A stretch of 34,048 nucleotides of DNA from Bacteroidales bacterium (GTDB lineage Bacteria > Bacteroidota > Bacteroidia > Bacteroidales > P3): contig JAFXMW010000019.1 of assembly GCA_017530105.1 (NCBI GenBank), forward strand, positions 1-34,048, read 5' to 3'. The translations under genes and the position numbers were made by a program. The notes below the pieces were generated by a model that saw nothing but the letters and a program-made list of their open reading frames with translations, ran no database searches and was not told the origin of the DNA. Positions 17,340 to 24,909 of the stretch are shown piece by piece. How positions within the stretch are numbered: position 1 is the first letter of the stretch; each line of letters begins with the position of its first letter.

Positions 17340-17347
17340 CAAAGATA
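17340..17347 (-). promoter_or_regulatory. Bacteroidota -7 box (TATCTTTG) for the thiamine operon
   Basis: Minus-strand TATCTTTG is an exact TAnnTTTG match. It lies about 28 bp upstream of the riboswitch and just past the HEAT gene end (17378). Transcription should start near 17333, at a 14-bp palindrome (17320-17333, ATTCCGCTCGGAAT). No clear -33 TTG is visible at the usual spacing. Confidence 0.7.
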
Positions 17348-17377
17348 CGAAATAAATTGGAATTAATAATTAAATTC

Positions 17378-17980
17378 TCATTTTTCTATAATACGGACGG
17401 CCCCTGCACAGTGTATGCGGACTACAGGGTGTGCGTCGTGCTCGGCCATCCATTGCAAAATGTTGAGAAAAGGTTTCACAAACTTGGGGCGGCGTTTGCC
17501 GAGAACGCGGAACATCTCGGGAGCCTCCATCCGCACACGGTCGTCGCTGTCGTGCAGCAACTCGGCGAACACCGCCATGTGGTCACCGTAGGGGTCTGGC
17601 GTGTTGGTGGCGATATTCTCCGATGCCCAAATGAATGCCAGCCTTACCTTGGCCTCTTCGTCATGGGCAAAACGGAACAGCCCCGCCCAATAGGGCTCAA
17701 CCAACGGGAAGCACCCGCGCCCTATTCTGCCAAGGGCGTTCAGCGCACGCTCCCGCAGCAGCGGCTCGCGGCTGCCGAGAAAAGAGGCAATGGCCGGCAG
17801 GCTGTCACCCACCTTGTGGGGGAAAGCCAGCCCCATCTCGCCCAGCAGCCACAGCGCCTTGGCCTGAATCTTGACTGACTCCGATTCCAAGAGCGACGAG
17901 ACATAGGGAATGCTCTCCTCCCACTTGTCCCGACTCTTGGTCAGCACAGATAGTCCTTTGTATGTCTCCGATTCAGTCAT
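17378..17980 (-). CDS. HEAT-repeat protein
   Basis: A 200-residue all-helical protein without signal peptide. It contains HEAT-like units such as VKIQAKALWLLGEMGLAFPH, LLRERALNALGRIGRGCFP, AKVRLAFIWASENIAT, DRVRMEAPEMFRVLGKRRP and VVRIHCAGAVRIIEK, each a helix pair with conserved Arg/Asp. Such proteins act as cytoplasmic binding scaffolds; some are DNA glycosylases (AlkD) or phycobilin lyase relatives, but no diagnostic catalytic residues are clear. Its ATG overlaps the hydrolase stop by 4 bp, so the two are translationally coupled. The biological role is unknown. Confidence 0.8.
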   Translation of the reverse strand: MTESETYKGLSVLTKSRDKWEESIPYVSSLLESESVKIQAKALWLLGEMGLAFPHKVGDSLPAIASFLGSREPLLRERALNALGRIGRGCFPLVEPYWAGLFRFAHDEEAKVRLAFIWASENIATNTPDPYGDHMAVFAELLHDSDDRVRMEAPEMFRVLGKRRPKFVKPFLNILQWMAEHDAHPVVRIHCAGAVRIIEK

Positions 17981-18783
17981 AACCCGCGCAGGAAATCGGC
18001 AATCGCGTTATTCACAAAGTCGGGATTATCTACATTCGAGTTGTGTCCGGCAGCGGGAACCCATATTAGCTGCAGGCCTTCTCCTGTTGCCCAGCGGCGG
18101 TTGTAGTTTCGGGTTGAACCGGCTTTGTCGCGTTCGCCGCAGAGGAGCAGCGAGGGGCAGGGGATGTCGTATGGGCGGCTGCTGCCGATGGCGTTGGCCA
18201 GGATACGGTAGCCGTGTCCCGCCAGCTGGCAGTATTCGTCCTTGGAGTAGCTTTGCATCATTTCGAGCATCTGTTGCTGTCCGTGTGAGGTTTCGCAGCA
18301 GCCTTTGGGACCACTGTTAAGCAATGTTCGCCACGGGAAGGCTCGGTACATGGGTTCGACGTGCCGCATCAGCCACAGCTCTGCGGAGGTGCAGTAACGG
18401 CGCTTGAGAGGGGCGCTGTCGATGGAGATAAACCCGCTTGCCTCGGAGGGGAAGAGGTCGAAGTAGCATTGAGCCACATATCCTCCCATTGACTGGCCGA
18501 CGAGAACCGGTCGCTCGATACCCTCGACGGTGAGGATGTCGTGCAGGAACCGCGCCTTGTCGTCGAGTGAAAAGTCGAGCGTGAAGGGGCGCGATGCACC
18601 GTGTCCCGGCGCATCCCATACCACCACATTGTGCGTAGACTCGAACTGTTTCACCTGGCCGTCAAACAGACGGTGGTCGGCCGTCAATCCGGGCAGGAAG
18701 ACAAGCGACTGCCTCTCAAGCCGAATGTCGTTTGTCCAGTAATGAACCGCACCCTGTGCGGTATTGTGCTGTTTCTCTGTCAT
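17977..18783 (-). CDS. Alpha/beta-fold hydrolase
   Basis: A 268-residue cytoplasmic protein with a full alpha/beta-hydrolase layout: oxyanion-region FLPGLTADHRLF, then VVWDAPGHGAS, nucleophile elbow VGQSMGGY with Ser98, the acid Asp219 in CGERDKAGS, and His247 in PAAGHNSNVDNP. A lid region sits between about 125 and 200. The family includes esterases, lipases and C-C hydrolases; the substrate cannot be told. It overlaps the GNAT gene upstream and the HEAT gene downstream by 4 bp each, forming a three-gene operon. Confidence 0.9.
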   Translation of the reverse strand: MTEKQHNTAQGAVHYWTNDIRLERQSLVFLPGLTADHRLFDGQVKQFESTHNVVVWDAPGHGASRPFTLDFSLDDKARFLHDILTVEGIERPVLVGQSMGGYVAQCYFDLFPSEASGFISIDSAPLKRRYCTSAELWLMRHVEPMYRAFPWRTLLNSGPKGCCETSHGQQQMLEMMQSYSKDEYCQLAGHGYRILANAIGSSRPYDIPCPSLLLCGERDKAGSTRNYNRRWATGEGLQLIWVPAAGHNSNVDNPDFVNNAIADFLRGL

Positions 18784-19436
18784 GACTGCATTGCCTCCTC
18801 TTCGTAGCCCAGCTGCCCCGGCAGGCGCAGTTTCTCTTTCGGTGGGAATGTGGCCTCGTAGGCCTCGAAAGCCTCGGGATTCTCGTCGGCCACAAAGTAA
18901 CCCTTGGGAGGACAGTAGGTGCCTTCGCGGTTGCCCCAGTAGCCGGGGATGAGTTCCTGGGCGAGGAAATAAGGTACTTCGGCGTCGCGTGGCTCAGCGT
19001 GGTAGTGTATTTTCATCTTGCTGGCAAGGTCGAATCCTGCATGGCGGTAGAAATCGATGTTGCCTTCCATGCTGAGCAGGCCGACGCCCATTGCTTTGGC
19101 CTTTTCAAGTGCGTGGTTCAGCAGCCGCAGCCCGTAGCCCTTGCGCTTGTAGTCGGGGTGGATGCTGATGGGTCCGAAAGTCCACGAGGGGAAAACCGTC
19201 CCGTCGTCCAAGACAATCTCAGCCTTGGAAAACATCACATGGCCGATAATCTTCCCTTCCTCCTCCATCACCAAGTCCAGTTCGGGGATGAAGTCGGGGT
19301 TGCTGCGGTAACAGTGCAGCACATAATGTTCGGTGCATCCGGGACGGTAGACGTTCCAGAAGGACTCGCGTGTGAGGTTCTCCACCTCGTGCCAGTCGCG
19401 GGGCTGTTCAAGACGGATAGTTGTTGTCTTTTCCAT
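18780..19436 (-). CDS. GNAT-family N-acetyltransferase
   Basis: A 218-residue protein with GNAT motifs: TIRLEQPRDWHEVENLTRES at the N-terminus, IIGHVMFSKAEIVL, the acetyl-CoA-binding GPISIHPDYKRKGYGLRLLN (motif A), then GVGLLSMEGNIDFYRHAGF. The C-terminal third (PGYWGNREGTYCPPKGYFV) matches a class of small acetyltransferases with an extra tail. The start at 19436 (MEKTTTIRL) is chosen because the in-frame upstream stretch is low-quality coding and overlaps the promoter box at 19495-19502. First gene of the GNAT/hydrolase/HEAT operon. The acceptor is unknown. Confidence 0.9.
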   Translation of the reverse strand: MEKTTTIRLEQPRDWHEVENLTRESFWNVYRPGCTEHYVLHCYRSNPDFIPELDLVMEEEGKIIGHVMFSKAEIVLDDGTVFPSWTFGPISIHPDYKRKGYGLRLLNHALEKAKAMGVGLLSMEGNIDFYRHAGFDLASKMKIHYHAEPRDAEVPYFLAQELIPGYWGNREGTYCPPKGYFVADENPEAFEAYEATFPPKEKLRLPGQLGYEEEAMQS

Positions 19437-19494
19437 TGTCGGTCTGTTTGTTGGAAGGGTCGTAGGTGTCGGTTGACCCTTTTTCTGCGGGTTG

Positions 19495-19502
19495 CAAAAA
19501 TA
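19495..19502 (-). promoter_or_regulatory. Bacteroidota -7 box (TATTTTTG) for the GNAT operon
   Basis: Minus-strand TATTTTTG matches TAnnTTTG about 60 bp upstream of the GNAT start. The rest of the 190-bp gap up to the divergent gene at 19628 is AT-rich, and I see no other clear signal in it. Confidence 0.5.
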
Positions 19503-19627
19503 CTTATTTTTTTTCATTCGTACGGTTTTGTGCCGTTTTTTTTGCCCAAGAGTGTAGCAACCGGCACAATATTTGCTGAGACAAAGCGTTATATCCCATA
19601 TTTTTTCATATACATAATAGAAGTGCC

Positions 19628-20404
19628 ATGTTTTTACACAGTCTGTCTGAATACATCAACGCCAATGCACCTATGTCGAATCTGCCCGAGTTGCTGAACC
19701 TCCACCACAGCAACCCTCTGGGATTCCACCCCATTGTCATCCCGCTTTTGCTACTGGTGCTGGCGGTTGCCATGCATGTGACCACTTATCGCATCATGAA
19801 ATACGACGAGCGCAGCCTTTACCCGCTGCTCTACTCGCTTGTGGCGTCGGCCGTGGTGGCTACCTATTACTACTGTTTCTCTATTGACCTGCCGTTGTTC
19901 GAGGACGTCGACCTGCACCGCAAGGAAATCAGTGTGGGGTGGTTCTGTCAGCGCGACATTGTGGGGCTGGGATGGTCGTTGCTGGGCGAAGTGTTGCTCA
20001 CTTATGTGGTCTTCTGTTTCATGACCGCCTTGATGCAGGTGGTGGCGCGGATGAGCGACAACATGGGTATGACCGAAAAGCAATGGACCGGGTGGCAGGC
20101 GGTGGTGTTTGTGATGCTCTTGGGGGTGTCGATAGCCGGAGTGGCCGACGTGTTCGCCCCCATCACAGGGGTGTGGATGATGTTGGTTTACCAAACCCTG
20201 ATGGTGCTGATGGTTGTTGCCAAGGCTGTAGTCGATATAGTCAGGACCCATAAACCCTGGCGATCTCTTTTTATCGCCCTTTGTTTCTTTGTCGGCATCG
20301 AGGCGGTCACGATGCTTGCCATCGAGTGTATCGAAGGCAATATCTATTTCTTCATCCCTGTAGTGTTCATTTTTACCACCGTAAATTTCCGTTACAAGAA
20401 GTAA
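19628..20404 (+). CDS. Polytopic membrane protein of unknown function
   Basis: A 258-residue protein with about six predicted membrane helices (about 35-53, 66-86, 117-143, 155-177, 183-203, 215-240 onward) and short loops; the last segment ends FTTVNFRYKK. I do not recognise the family. An internal Met16 (MSNLPELLNL) is an alternative start. It is divergent from the GNAT operon and is followed after about 97 bp by another small membrane protein gene on the same strand, so the two may be co-transcribed. Confidence 0.75.
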   Translation: MFLHSLSEYINANAPMSNLPELLNLHHSNPLGFHPIVIPLLLLVLAVAMHVTTYRIMKYDERSLYPLLYSLVASAVVATYYYCFSIDLPLFEDVDLHRKEISVGWFCQRDIVGLGWSLLGEVLLTYVVFCFMTALMQVVARMSDNMGMTEKQWTGWQAVVFVMLLGVSIAGVADVFAPITGVWMMLVYQTLMVLMVVAKAVVDIVRTHKPWRSLFIALCFFVGIEAVTMLAIECIEGNIYFFIPVVFIFTTVNFRYKK

Positions 20405-20435
20405 CGCAGCAAATGGGCTGTCTTGGATTGAGGGG

Positions 20436-20459
20436 GGATAAACCGAAAGAGTTTTATCC
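20436..20459 (+). other. Intergenic stem-loop
   Basis: GGATAAA (20436-20442) can pair with TTTATCC (20453-20459) around a 10-nt loop, between two plus-strand membrane-protein genes. No T-run follows, so it is not a classic terminator. Its significance is uncertain. Confidence 0.3.
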
Positions 20460-20501
20460 GCGACGGGAAGAGGTGGCACGGAAGTTGATAAGGGTTTGGA
20501 T

Positions 20502-21038
20502 ATGGACAAAAAAAGAATGACTTTTGATATAGACCGGCGTACGGTGACCGAGGGCGACGTGGTGGAGTTGACCTGGCAGTGCGACGGCGCGGAGAGCGTA
20601 ACGCTCACCCTCGACAACGGCTACCGTTCAACCGACATACCCCTCGAAATCAGTGGTTCAAAGCGTTTTCGCCTCAATCGTTCCAAGGGGCGCACACACC
20701 TCACCATCGCCGTTACCATGGGGGGCAAGACCTATCGCAAAAAGATTGACGTCAAGGTGAAGAAGATTCCCACCGTGCGTGCCGAGATTATCGACCACCG
20801 CGGTCACCGTGTGGGATGGCTGAGACAATGGTGGCAAGTAATGCTGACAAAATGGCACGATTTCCGCAGTCGCCTCCGCTTGGCCTTACATTCGCTGCCC
20901 GAACAGAAACAGATGACTGTCAAACTGCTGACCCTAATCGCTCTCGCCTTCATCCTTTGTGCCGTGTGGCCCCGGCTCTACGGCTCGGTGTTGTTGCTGG
21001 TGGTAGTCTATCTTGTTGTGGTGCTACTGCGCCGTTGA
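20502..21038 (+). CDS. Ig-like domain protein with C-terminal membrane helices
   Basis: A 178-residue protein: residues 5-90 form a beta-rich Ig/FN3-like domain (TFDIDRRTVTEGDVVELTWQ, ESVTLTLDNGY, THLTIAVTMGGKTYRKKIDV). A basic linker follows, then two C-terminal hydrophobic helices (about 140-156 and 159-175, the latter LYGSVLLLVVVYLVVVLL). There is no signal peptide, so the Ig-like part would lie in the cytoplasm unless inverted. ATG at 20502 is preferred to TTG at 20496. I do not recognise the family. It is convergent with comEC; the 114 bp between them shows only a weak hairpin near 21058. Confidence 0.7.
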   Translation: MDKKRMTFDIDRRTVTEGDVVELTWQCDGAESVTLTLDNGYRSTDIPLEISGSKRFRLNRSKGRTHLTIAVTMGGKTYRKKIDVKVKKIPTVRAEIIDHRGHRVGWLRQWWQVMLTKWHDFRSRLRLALHSLPEQKQMTVKLLTLIALAFILCAVWPRLYGSVLLLVVVYLVVVLLRR

Positions 21039-21152
21039 GACAAGTTGAACCTAAATCGGTCATTAGGCCGACATTTCAATCTATTACGTTTTTTTCAGGT
21101 CTGAATGTTCCTTCTGTTGTAACATTCTATGGCTAGATGCAGTCCGATGTTT

Positions 21153-22835
21153 TTACTGGTGGAGCACACCGATGTTGACAACGGTGAGATAGACTGCGGC
21201 CAGCAGCCAGCAGCCCGCCGCCGCGGGCAGCGTCCATCGGATGCGGCAACGTATGAAGAGGGTGAGCAACAGCAGGGAGAGGACGAGCAGCAGAGCCATG
21301 GGGAGGTCGCAGTAGAGGTTGTCGAGAGTGGCGTTGGGCAGGGTGCCCACCCAGCGGGTGAGGGCATCGGTGGCGGTGAGTTCCTGCCGCAACAGCCATG
21401 TGGCGGCACCTCCCAACAAGGGCAGGCGCACAAAAGCCACCATGCACATGACAGTGGCGAGCAGTAGGCCGGCAAAGGGTACGATGGTCAGATTGGCGAT
21501 AAGGGACCAAGGGGTGAATTGATGGAAATGATACAGCATGAGAGGTGCTGTGGACATTTGGGCCGCAGTGGTGAGGCAGATGAGCCTCCATACATAATGC
21601 ACGCAACGGTGGGTGAATTTCTCGAATGGTAGGGGCAGGAGGTCGGCTAAAGGTTTTTGCCATGCTATGATTCCAAGCACCGCTGTATAGGAGAGTTGGA
21701 ATCCGACATCGAAGAGCAGGAAGGGGTCGGCGAGCAAGAGGAGGAGCGCCGAGGTGCAGAGGTTGTTGAGAGAGTTGGACTGTCGCTGCATCATGTCGCC
21801 CAGCCGCAAGAGGGTGAACATGACTCCGGCGCGCAGGGTGGAGGGCGCCATGCCGGTGAGGAGAACAAAGAGCCAGATGGCGGCTATCTGCACGGAACCT
21901 TTGACTATGCGGGGCCAACGTCTCCGGCCGAGAAAATAGAAACCCAGTCCCGCCAGCCAGGCCACGATGCCCACATGCAGACCCGACACACAGAGGAGGT
22001 GGAGGATGCCGGCGTTGTGGAACTGTTGGACGGTGGAGGGGTCGAGGTCATCGCGCCAGCCGAGGAGAAGGGCTTCGGCTATGCCCTGTTGGTTGGGTGT
22101 GAGACGGCACGACTGAATGCGACGAACCAAGCGGCATTGCAGTTGTTTCGACCATGCGATGATACCGCTGTGTTGCGTCGGTTCGGACGGCAGGAGTGTC
22201 CATTGGTTTGGACGAGCGAAAGCCTGCCAGGCGATACCTTTGTGCAGCAGGTATCGGCGGTAGTTGAACCGGTTGGAGTTTGTTGCGTCGCTGGGCAACT
22301 GTGGGCTGATGTTCAGCAGCAGGCGGTCGCCGTAGTGCAGGGTAGCCGAGGTGTTGTCCTGGGGTATATAAAGCATCATGCGGCAATTGGTGGGGAGCCA
22401 TGCTGTGTCGGTTCGGAGAGCCTCGATGCGGACGGGAACTTTGTAGGTGTATGGGGTTTGGCGGGGTGTGTCGGTCAGGGTGGCCACCACGGTGACGGGG
22501 CGGTTGCCTTGTGTGCCCCAGCCGTCGGGGGGTAGACCCTGGGCGGGGTCGGTGGTGTGGAGGGCGCCTGTTGTCCAACCGATGGCGATGAGAGCAAGCC
22601 ACAACAGGGGAGAGAAGAGGGCTTTATTCCAGTAGAGTTTGAAGATGAGTGTCGCGGTTAGCAAGAGGGTGGCCACTGTTGTGGATATGATTAGAGTGCG
22701 GATGGGGACGGGAGGCAGGTATTCGGACAGGAGAATGCCCGCCGACAATGCCAGGACAATGCGCAGCATCGGGGTGCGCCGCATTAGGGATGCGATTGCA
22801 CCGGTGAGTGTGTGAGATGTGCTTTTGCCGTCCAT
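21153..22835 (-). CDS. comEC: ComEC/Rec2-family DNA-uptake channel protein
   Basis: A 560-residue polytopic membrane protein with the ComEC N-terminal OB-like region (about 110-190; RPVTVVATLTDTPRQTPYTY, RLLLNISPQLPS) and the competence domain (LLGWRDDLDPSTVQQFHNAG, LHLLCVSGLHVGIVAWLAGL, GMAPSTLRAGVMFTLLRLGD). Known ComEC proteins form the inner-membrane channel for single-stranded DNA. The C-terminal metallo-beta-lactamase domain found in many homologues is absent; the protein ends in helices. ATG choices are 22835, 22784 (MRRTPMLRIV) and 22769. The -7 box at 22840-22847 would start transcription near 22834, which favours 22784 unless the mRNA is leaderless. Confidence 0.9.
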   Translation of the reverse strand: MDGKSTSHTLTGAIASLMRRTPMLRIVLALSAGILLSEYLPPVPIRTLIISTTVATLLLTATLIFKLYWNKALFSPLLWLALIAIGWTTGALHTTDPAQGLPPDGWGTQGNRPVTVVATLTDTPRQTPYTYKVPVRIEALRTDTAWLPTNCRMMLYIPQDNTSATLHYGDRLLLNISPQLPSDATNSNRFNYRRYLLHKGIAWQAFARPNQWTLLPSEPTQHSGIIAWSKQLQCRLVRRIQSCRLTPNQQGIAEALLLGWRDDLDPSTVQQFHNAGILHLLCVSGLHVGIVAWLAGLGFYFLGRRRWPRIVKGSVQIAAIWLFVLLTGMAPSTLRAGVMFTLLRLGDMMQRQSNSLNNLCTSALLLLLADPFLLFDVGFQLSYTAVLGIIAWQKPLADLLPLPFEKFTHRCVHYVWRLICLTTAAQMSTAPLMLYHFHQFTPWSLIANLTIVPFAGLLLATVMCMVAFVRLPLLGGAATWLLRQELTATDALTRWVGTLPNATLDNLYCDLPMALLLVLSLLLLTLFIRCRIRWTLPAAAGCWLLAAVYLTVVNIGVLHQ

Positions 22836-22839
22836 TTTG

Positions 22840-22847
22840 CAAAAGTA
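22840..22847 (-). promoter_or_regulatory. Bacteroidota -7 box (TACTTTTG) for comEC
   Basis: Minus-strand TACTTTTG matches TAnnTTTG. It lies only 5 bp from the most upstream plausible comEC ATG and 13 bp from the oppositely directed yraN box, so the two promoters overlap. Confidence 0.5.
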
Positions 22848-22860
22848 CAAATAAAATTTG

Positions 22861-22868
22861 TATCTTTG
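22861..22868 (+). promoter_or_regulatory. Bacteroidota -7 box (TATCTTTG) for yraN
   Basis: TATCTTTG is an exact TAnnTTTG match 14 bp before the yraN ATG. A TTTG at 22836-22839 lies 21 bp upstream, matching the -33 element and spacing. The mRNA leader would be very short. Confidence 0.7.
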
Positions 22869-22882
22869 CATTTTTAAAAATC

Positions 22883-23254
22883 ATGGCAGAACACAACGAC
22901 ACGGGTAACATGGGCGAGGCATTGGCCCGCCGCCATTTGGAGGAACAGGGTTTCGCCATTGTAGAGACCAATTGGCGCAGAGGGAAACATGAGGTGGACA
23001 TTATAGCCTACAAGGAGGGGCTGATAGTGTTTGCTGAGGTGAAGACACGGCATAGTATTGACCACGGCAACCCGGAGGAGTTTGTGGACCGCAAAAAACA
23101 GAAGGCGTACATCCGCCTGGCCGATGCATACGTGACGAAGCACCAGCGAGAAGAGGAGGTGCGGTTTGACATCATTTCGGTGGTGGTGGGAGCCGAGGGC
23201 GGCAGCATAGAGCATCTTGAAAACGCTTTCACTGCGGCGGAGGTGATGCGATGA
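22883..23254 (+). CDS. YraN/UPF0102-family nuclease-fold protein
   Basis: A 123-residue protein with the UPF0102 pattern: GNMGEALARRHLEEQGFAIV, ETNWRRGKHEVDIIAY (the Asp of the PD-ExK fold) and GLIVFAEVKTRHSI (Glu-Val-Lys). Family members have an endonuclease-like fold; the cellular role is not established. The start at 22883 (MAEHNDTGN) fits the family and sits just after the promoter box; an in-frame ATG at 22808 would run through the promoter. It is divergent from comEC, and its end lies 13 bp from the convergent barrel-fusion gene. Confidence 0.92.
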   Translation: MAEHNDTGNMGEALARRHLEEQGFAIVETNWRRGKHEVDIIAYKEGLIVFAEVKTRHSIDHGNPEEFVDRKKQKAYIRLADAYVTKHQREEEVRFDIISVVVGAEGGSIEHLENAFTAAEVMR

Positions 23255-23267
23255 TGCCGCGGGGCGG

Positions 23268-24425
23268 TTAGAAACTCACTACCAGTCCTATTTCGTGTAT
23301 ATTTTTGTAGGGTCCCCCGGTGAAGGAGGGCAGCAGGTTGGCGGTGAGGCCGATGCTGCGGATGGGGTTGTCGGGTATGGAGAGGCCGATGCCGAGGTTG
23401 AGTTTCCACGGGTTGAAGAGACTGTTGTGGCGGCTGAGGACGATGCTGTGGGCGGGGGTGAGGGAGAGTTGCAGCCCTGTATGGGAATGACCATAGGGGT
23501 AGAAATCGAAGGTGAGCGGCAGGGTGGCGTAAAGACCGAAGAGGGGGTCGTAGTAGGGATAGTGGACGTTCTCGGTTATGTCGAAATCGGAGTCGTAGTG
23601 GAATTCGTCGGTTTGGTCGATGCCATTAATAAAGGTGTACGAATATCTATCTATTCCATAGGACATTTGGGCGACATCGGTGCGCATGTTGCCTCCCAGG
23701 CCGAGACCTGCCGAGAGGCTATAGCGCTGGCCCGAGGCAAGGGCAAGGTTGAGTGCCACGGCGGCCTGCAGTCGGTTGTTGCCCGAGGGGTTGCCGGACG
23801 AGACGGAACTGCCCAGTGTGGCGCCCACCTCGGCAACGACGCGGAGGGACGGCTTGCGAGTTGTGGGGTTGTAGATTGGAGTCAGGAGAATGGATGTTTC
23901 ATCCTCGTTGGTTGCGGGTTGAAAGTTCTTGCTTCTAATGTAGGGGGATGGGGTGTCGGTATGGTTTGCATCGGGGAGTATGATGTTAGGAGTTTCTATC
24001 TGGTAGTTTTCTGACTGGTAGGCGTTGCCTTGGATGCCAGCGGGTTGGGTTTCGGTTGTGTGCGGAGTCGTGGGAGTGGAACCAGGGGCTATGAGTTTTG
24101 CAGTTTCTTTTGGGGTGTTGTTTGTTTCATGGTTTTGGGTTTGGATAGGGTGTTGAGGCTTGTGACTCTCGAAGGTGTTAGTAGTATTAGGTATATGGTT
24201 ATTCTCCTGTATGGAGGCCGTGACGGGTGAGGAAGCGTTGGGCGAGAAGGTGAAGAAGAGCCATGTTGCCACCACGATGATGGCAACCGACGACAGGGTT
24301 GCGGCCATGCGGCGGTTGCGGCGTGCCAGACCGCGGACATGGGTTTCGGCGGTTTGCTGCTGGCGTCGGTCGCGGCCGTATTGCTGCAGGAGTTGTTCGA
24401 GGTCGTTGGGGGTATTGTTGTTCAT
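23268..24425 (-). CDS. Anti-sigma-like membrane protein fused to an outer-membrane-type barrel
   Basis: A 385-residue protein in three parts. Residues 1-38 are cytoplasmic and charged (NDLEQLLQQYGRDRRQQQ, VRGLARRNRR). One membrane helix follows (about 39-60, VAIIVVATWLFFTF). Then comes a long Thr/Asn/Pro-rich linker (about 61-185) and a beta-rich region (about 195-385) with barrel-like strands (VVAEVGATLGSSVSSG, YSLSAGLGLGGN, LTFDFYPYGHSHTGLQLSLT) ending in IGLVVSF, an outer-membrane-type C-terminus. Its start overlaps the ECF sigma gene by 4 bp, the usual place of an anti-sigma factor, but no zinc-binding anti-sigma motif is present. I infer a sigma regulator that could sense envelope state. 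The start at 24425 is preferred to upstream in-frame Met codons within the sigma gene. Confidence 0.75.
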   Translation of the reverse strand: MNNNTPNDLEQLLQQYGRDRRQQQTAETHVRGLARRNRRMAATLSSVAIIVVATWLFFTFSPNASSPVTASIQENNHIPNTTNTFESHKPQHPIQTQNHETNNTPKETAKLIAPGSTPTTPHTTETQPAGIQGNAYQSENYQIETPNIILPDANHTDTPSPYIRSKNFQPATNEDETSILLTPIYNPTTRKPSLRVVAEVGATLGSSVSSGNPSGNNRLQAAVALNLALASGQRYSLSAGLGLGGNMRTDVAQMSYGIDRYSYTFINGIDQTDEFHYDSDFDITENVHYPYYDPLFGLYATLPLTFDFYPYGHSHTGLQLSLTPAHSIVLSRHNSLFNPWKLNLGIGLSIPDNPIRSIGLTANLLPSFTGGPYKNIHEIGLVVSF

Positions 24426-24904
24426 TGTATTTTCTTTCTTAAAATGGCATAGGTTCGGCTCATGATGGTGTCGATATTGGTGGGAGAGAGTCCTGTCTGC
24501 TGTGCTATTTCCTTGGTGGAGAGTTGGTCGACATATCTGAGACGGATGAGTTGCTGTTGGAGGGGCGGGAGTTGGGCGATGGCTTGGTCGAGTTTGAGGA
24601 AACGCTGTTCGGCATCGAGGGCAGCTTGCGGGGGCGTGTCGGGGAGGGTGTCGGCAAGGGAGAGGATGTCGACAGTGGGGTGTTGGCGGCGGAGCATGGA
24701 GAGACATTCGTTGCGGAGGGTGCGGAGGCAGTAACTCCGTTTATCGCCGACGAGACTGAGTCGGAAACGTTTGTGCCAAAGGCGAGTGAGGGTTTCCTGC
24801 ACAGCGTCGGCGGCGTTGTCGCTGTCGTGTAGCAACTGTTCCGCTATGGCGAGCATGGCAGGCTGTAGGGGTATGATGTCGCGGATGAACTCCTCGGTGG
24901 TCAA
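24422..24904 (-). CDS. ECF-type RNA polymerase sigma factor
   Basis: A 160-residue sigma factor. Region 2 covers about 10-70 (LLHDSDNAADAVQETLTRLW, SYCLRTLRNECLSMLRR), and region 4 covers about 108-160 (AIAQLPPLQQQLIRLRYVDQ, STKEIAQQTGLSPTNIDTIM). The proposed start is TTG at 24904, five bases after the stop of the upstream barrel gene and preceded by AAGGG; the longer in-frame reading from 24997 overlaps that gene by 88 bp and adds non-sigma-like sequence. It is coupled to the barrel-fusion protein downstream. Likely targets are envelope genes, perhaps including the two barrel genes upstream. Confidence 0.88.
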   Translation of the reverse strand: MTTEEFIRDIIPLQPAMLAIAEQLLHDSDNAADAVQETLTRLWHKRFRLSLVGDKRSYCLRTLRNECLSMLRRQHPTVDILSLADTLPDTPPQAALDAEQRFLKLDQAIAQLPPLQQQLIRLRYVDQLSTKEIAQQTGLSPTNIDTIMSRTYAILRKKIQ

Positions 24905-24909
24905 AGCCC

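Noticed and set aside
20436..20459. Hairpin between two membrane-protein genes as a terminator
   Set aside because: No T-run follows the stem, so it is listed only as a stem-loop.
20496..20501. TTG at 20496 as the start of the Ig-like membrane protein
   Set aside because: An ATG two codons later gives the same protein without needing a rare start.
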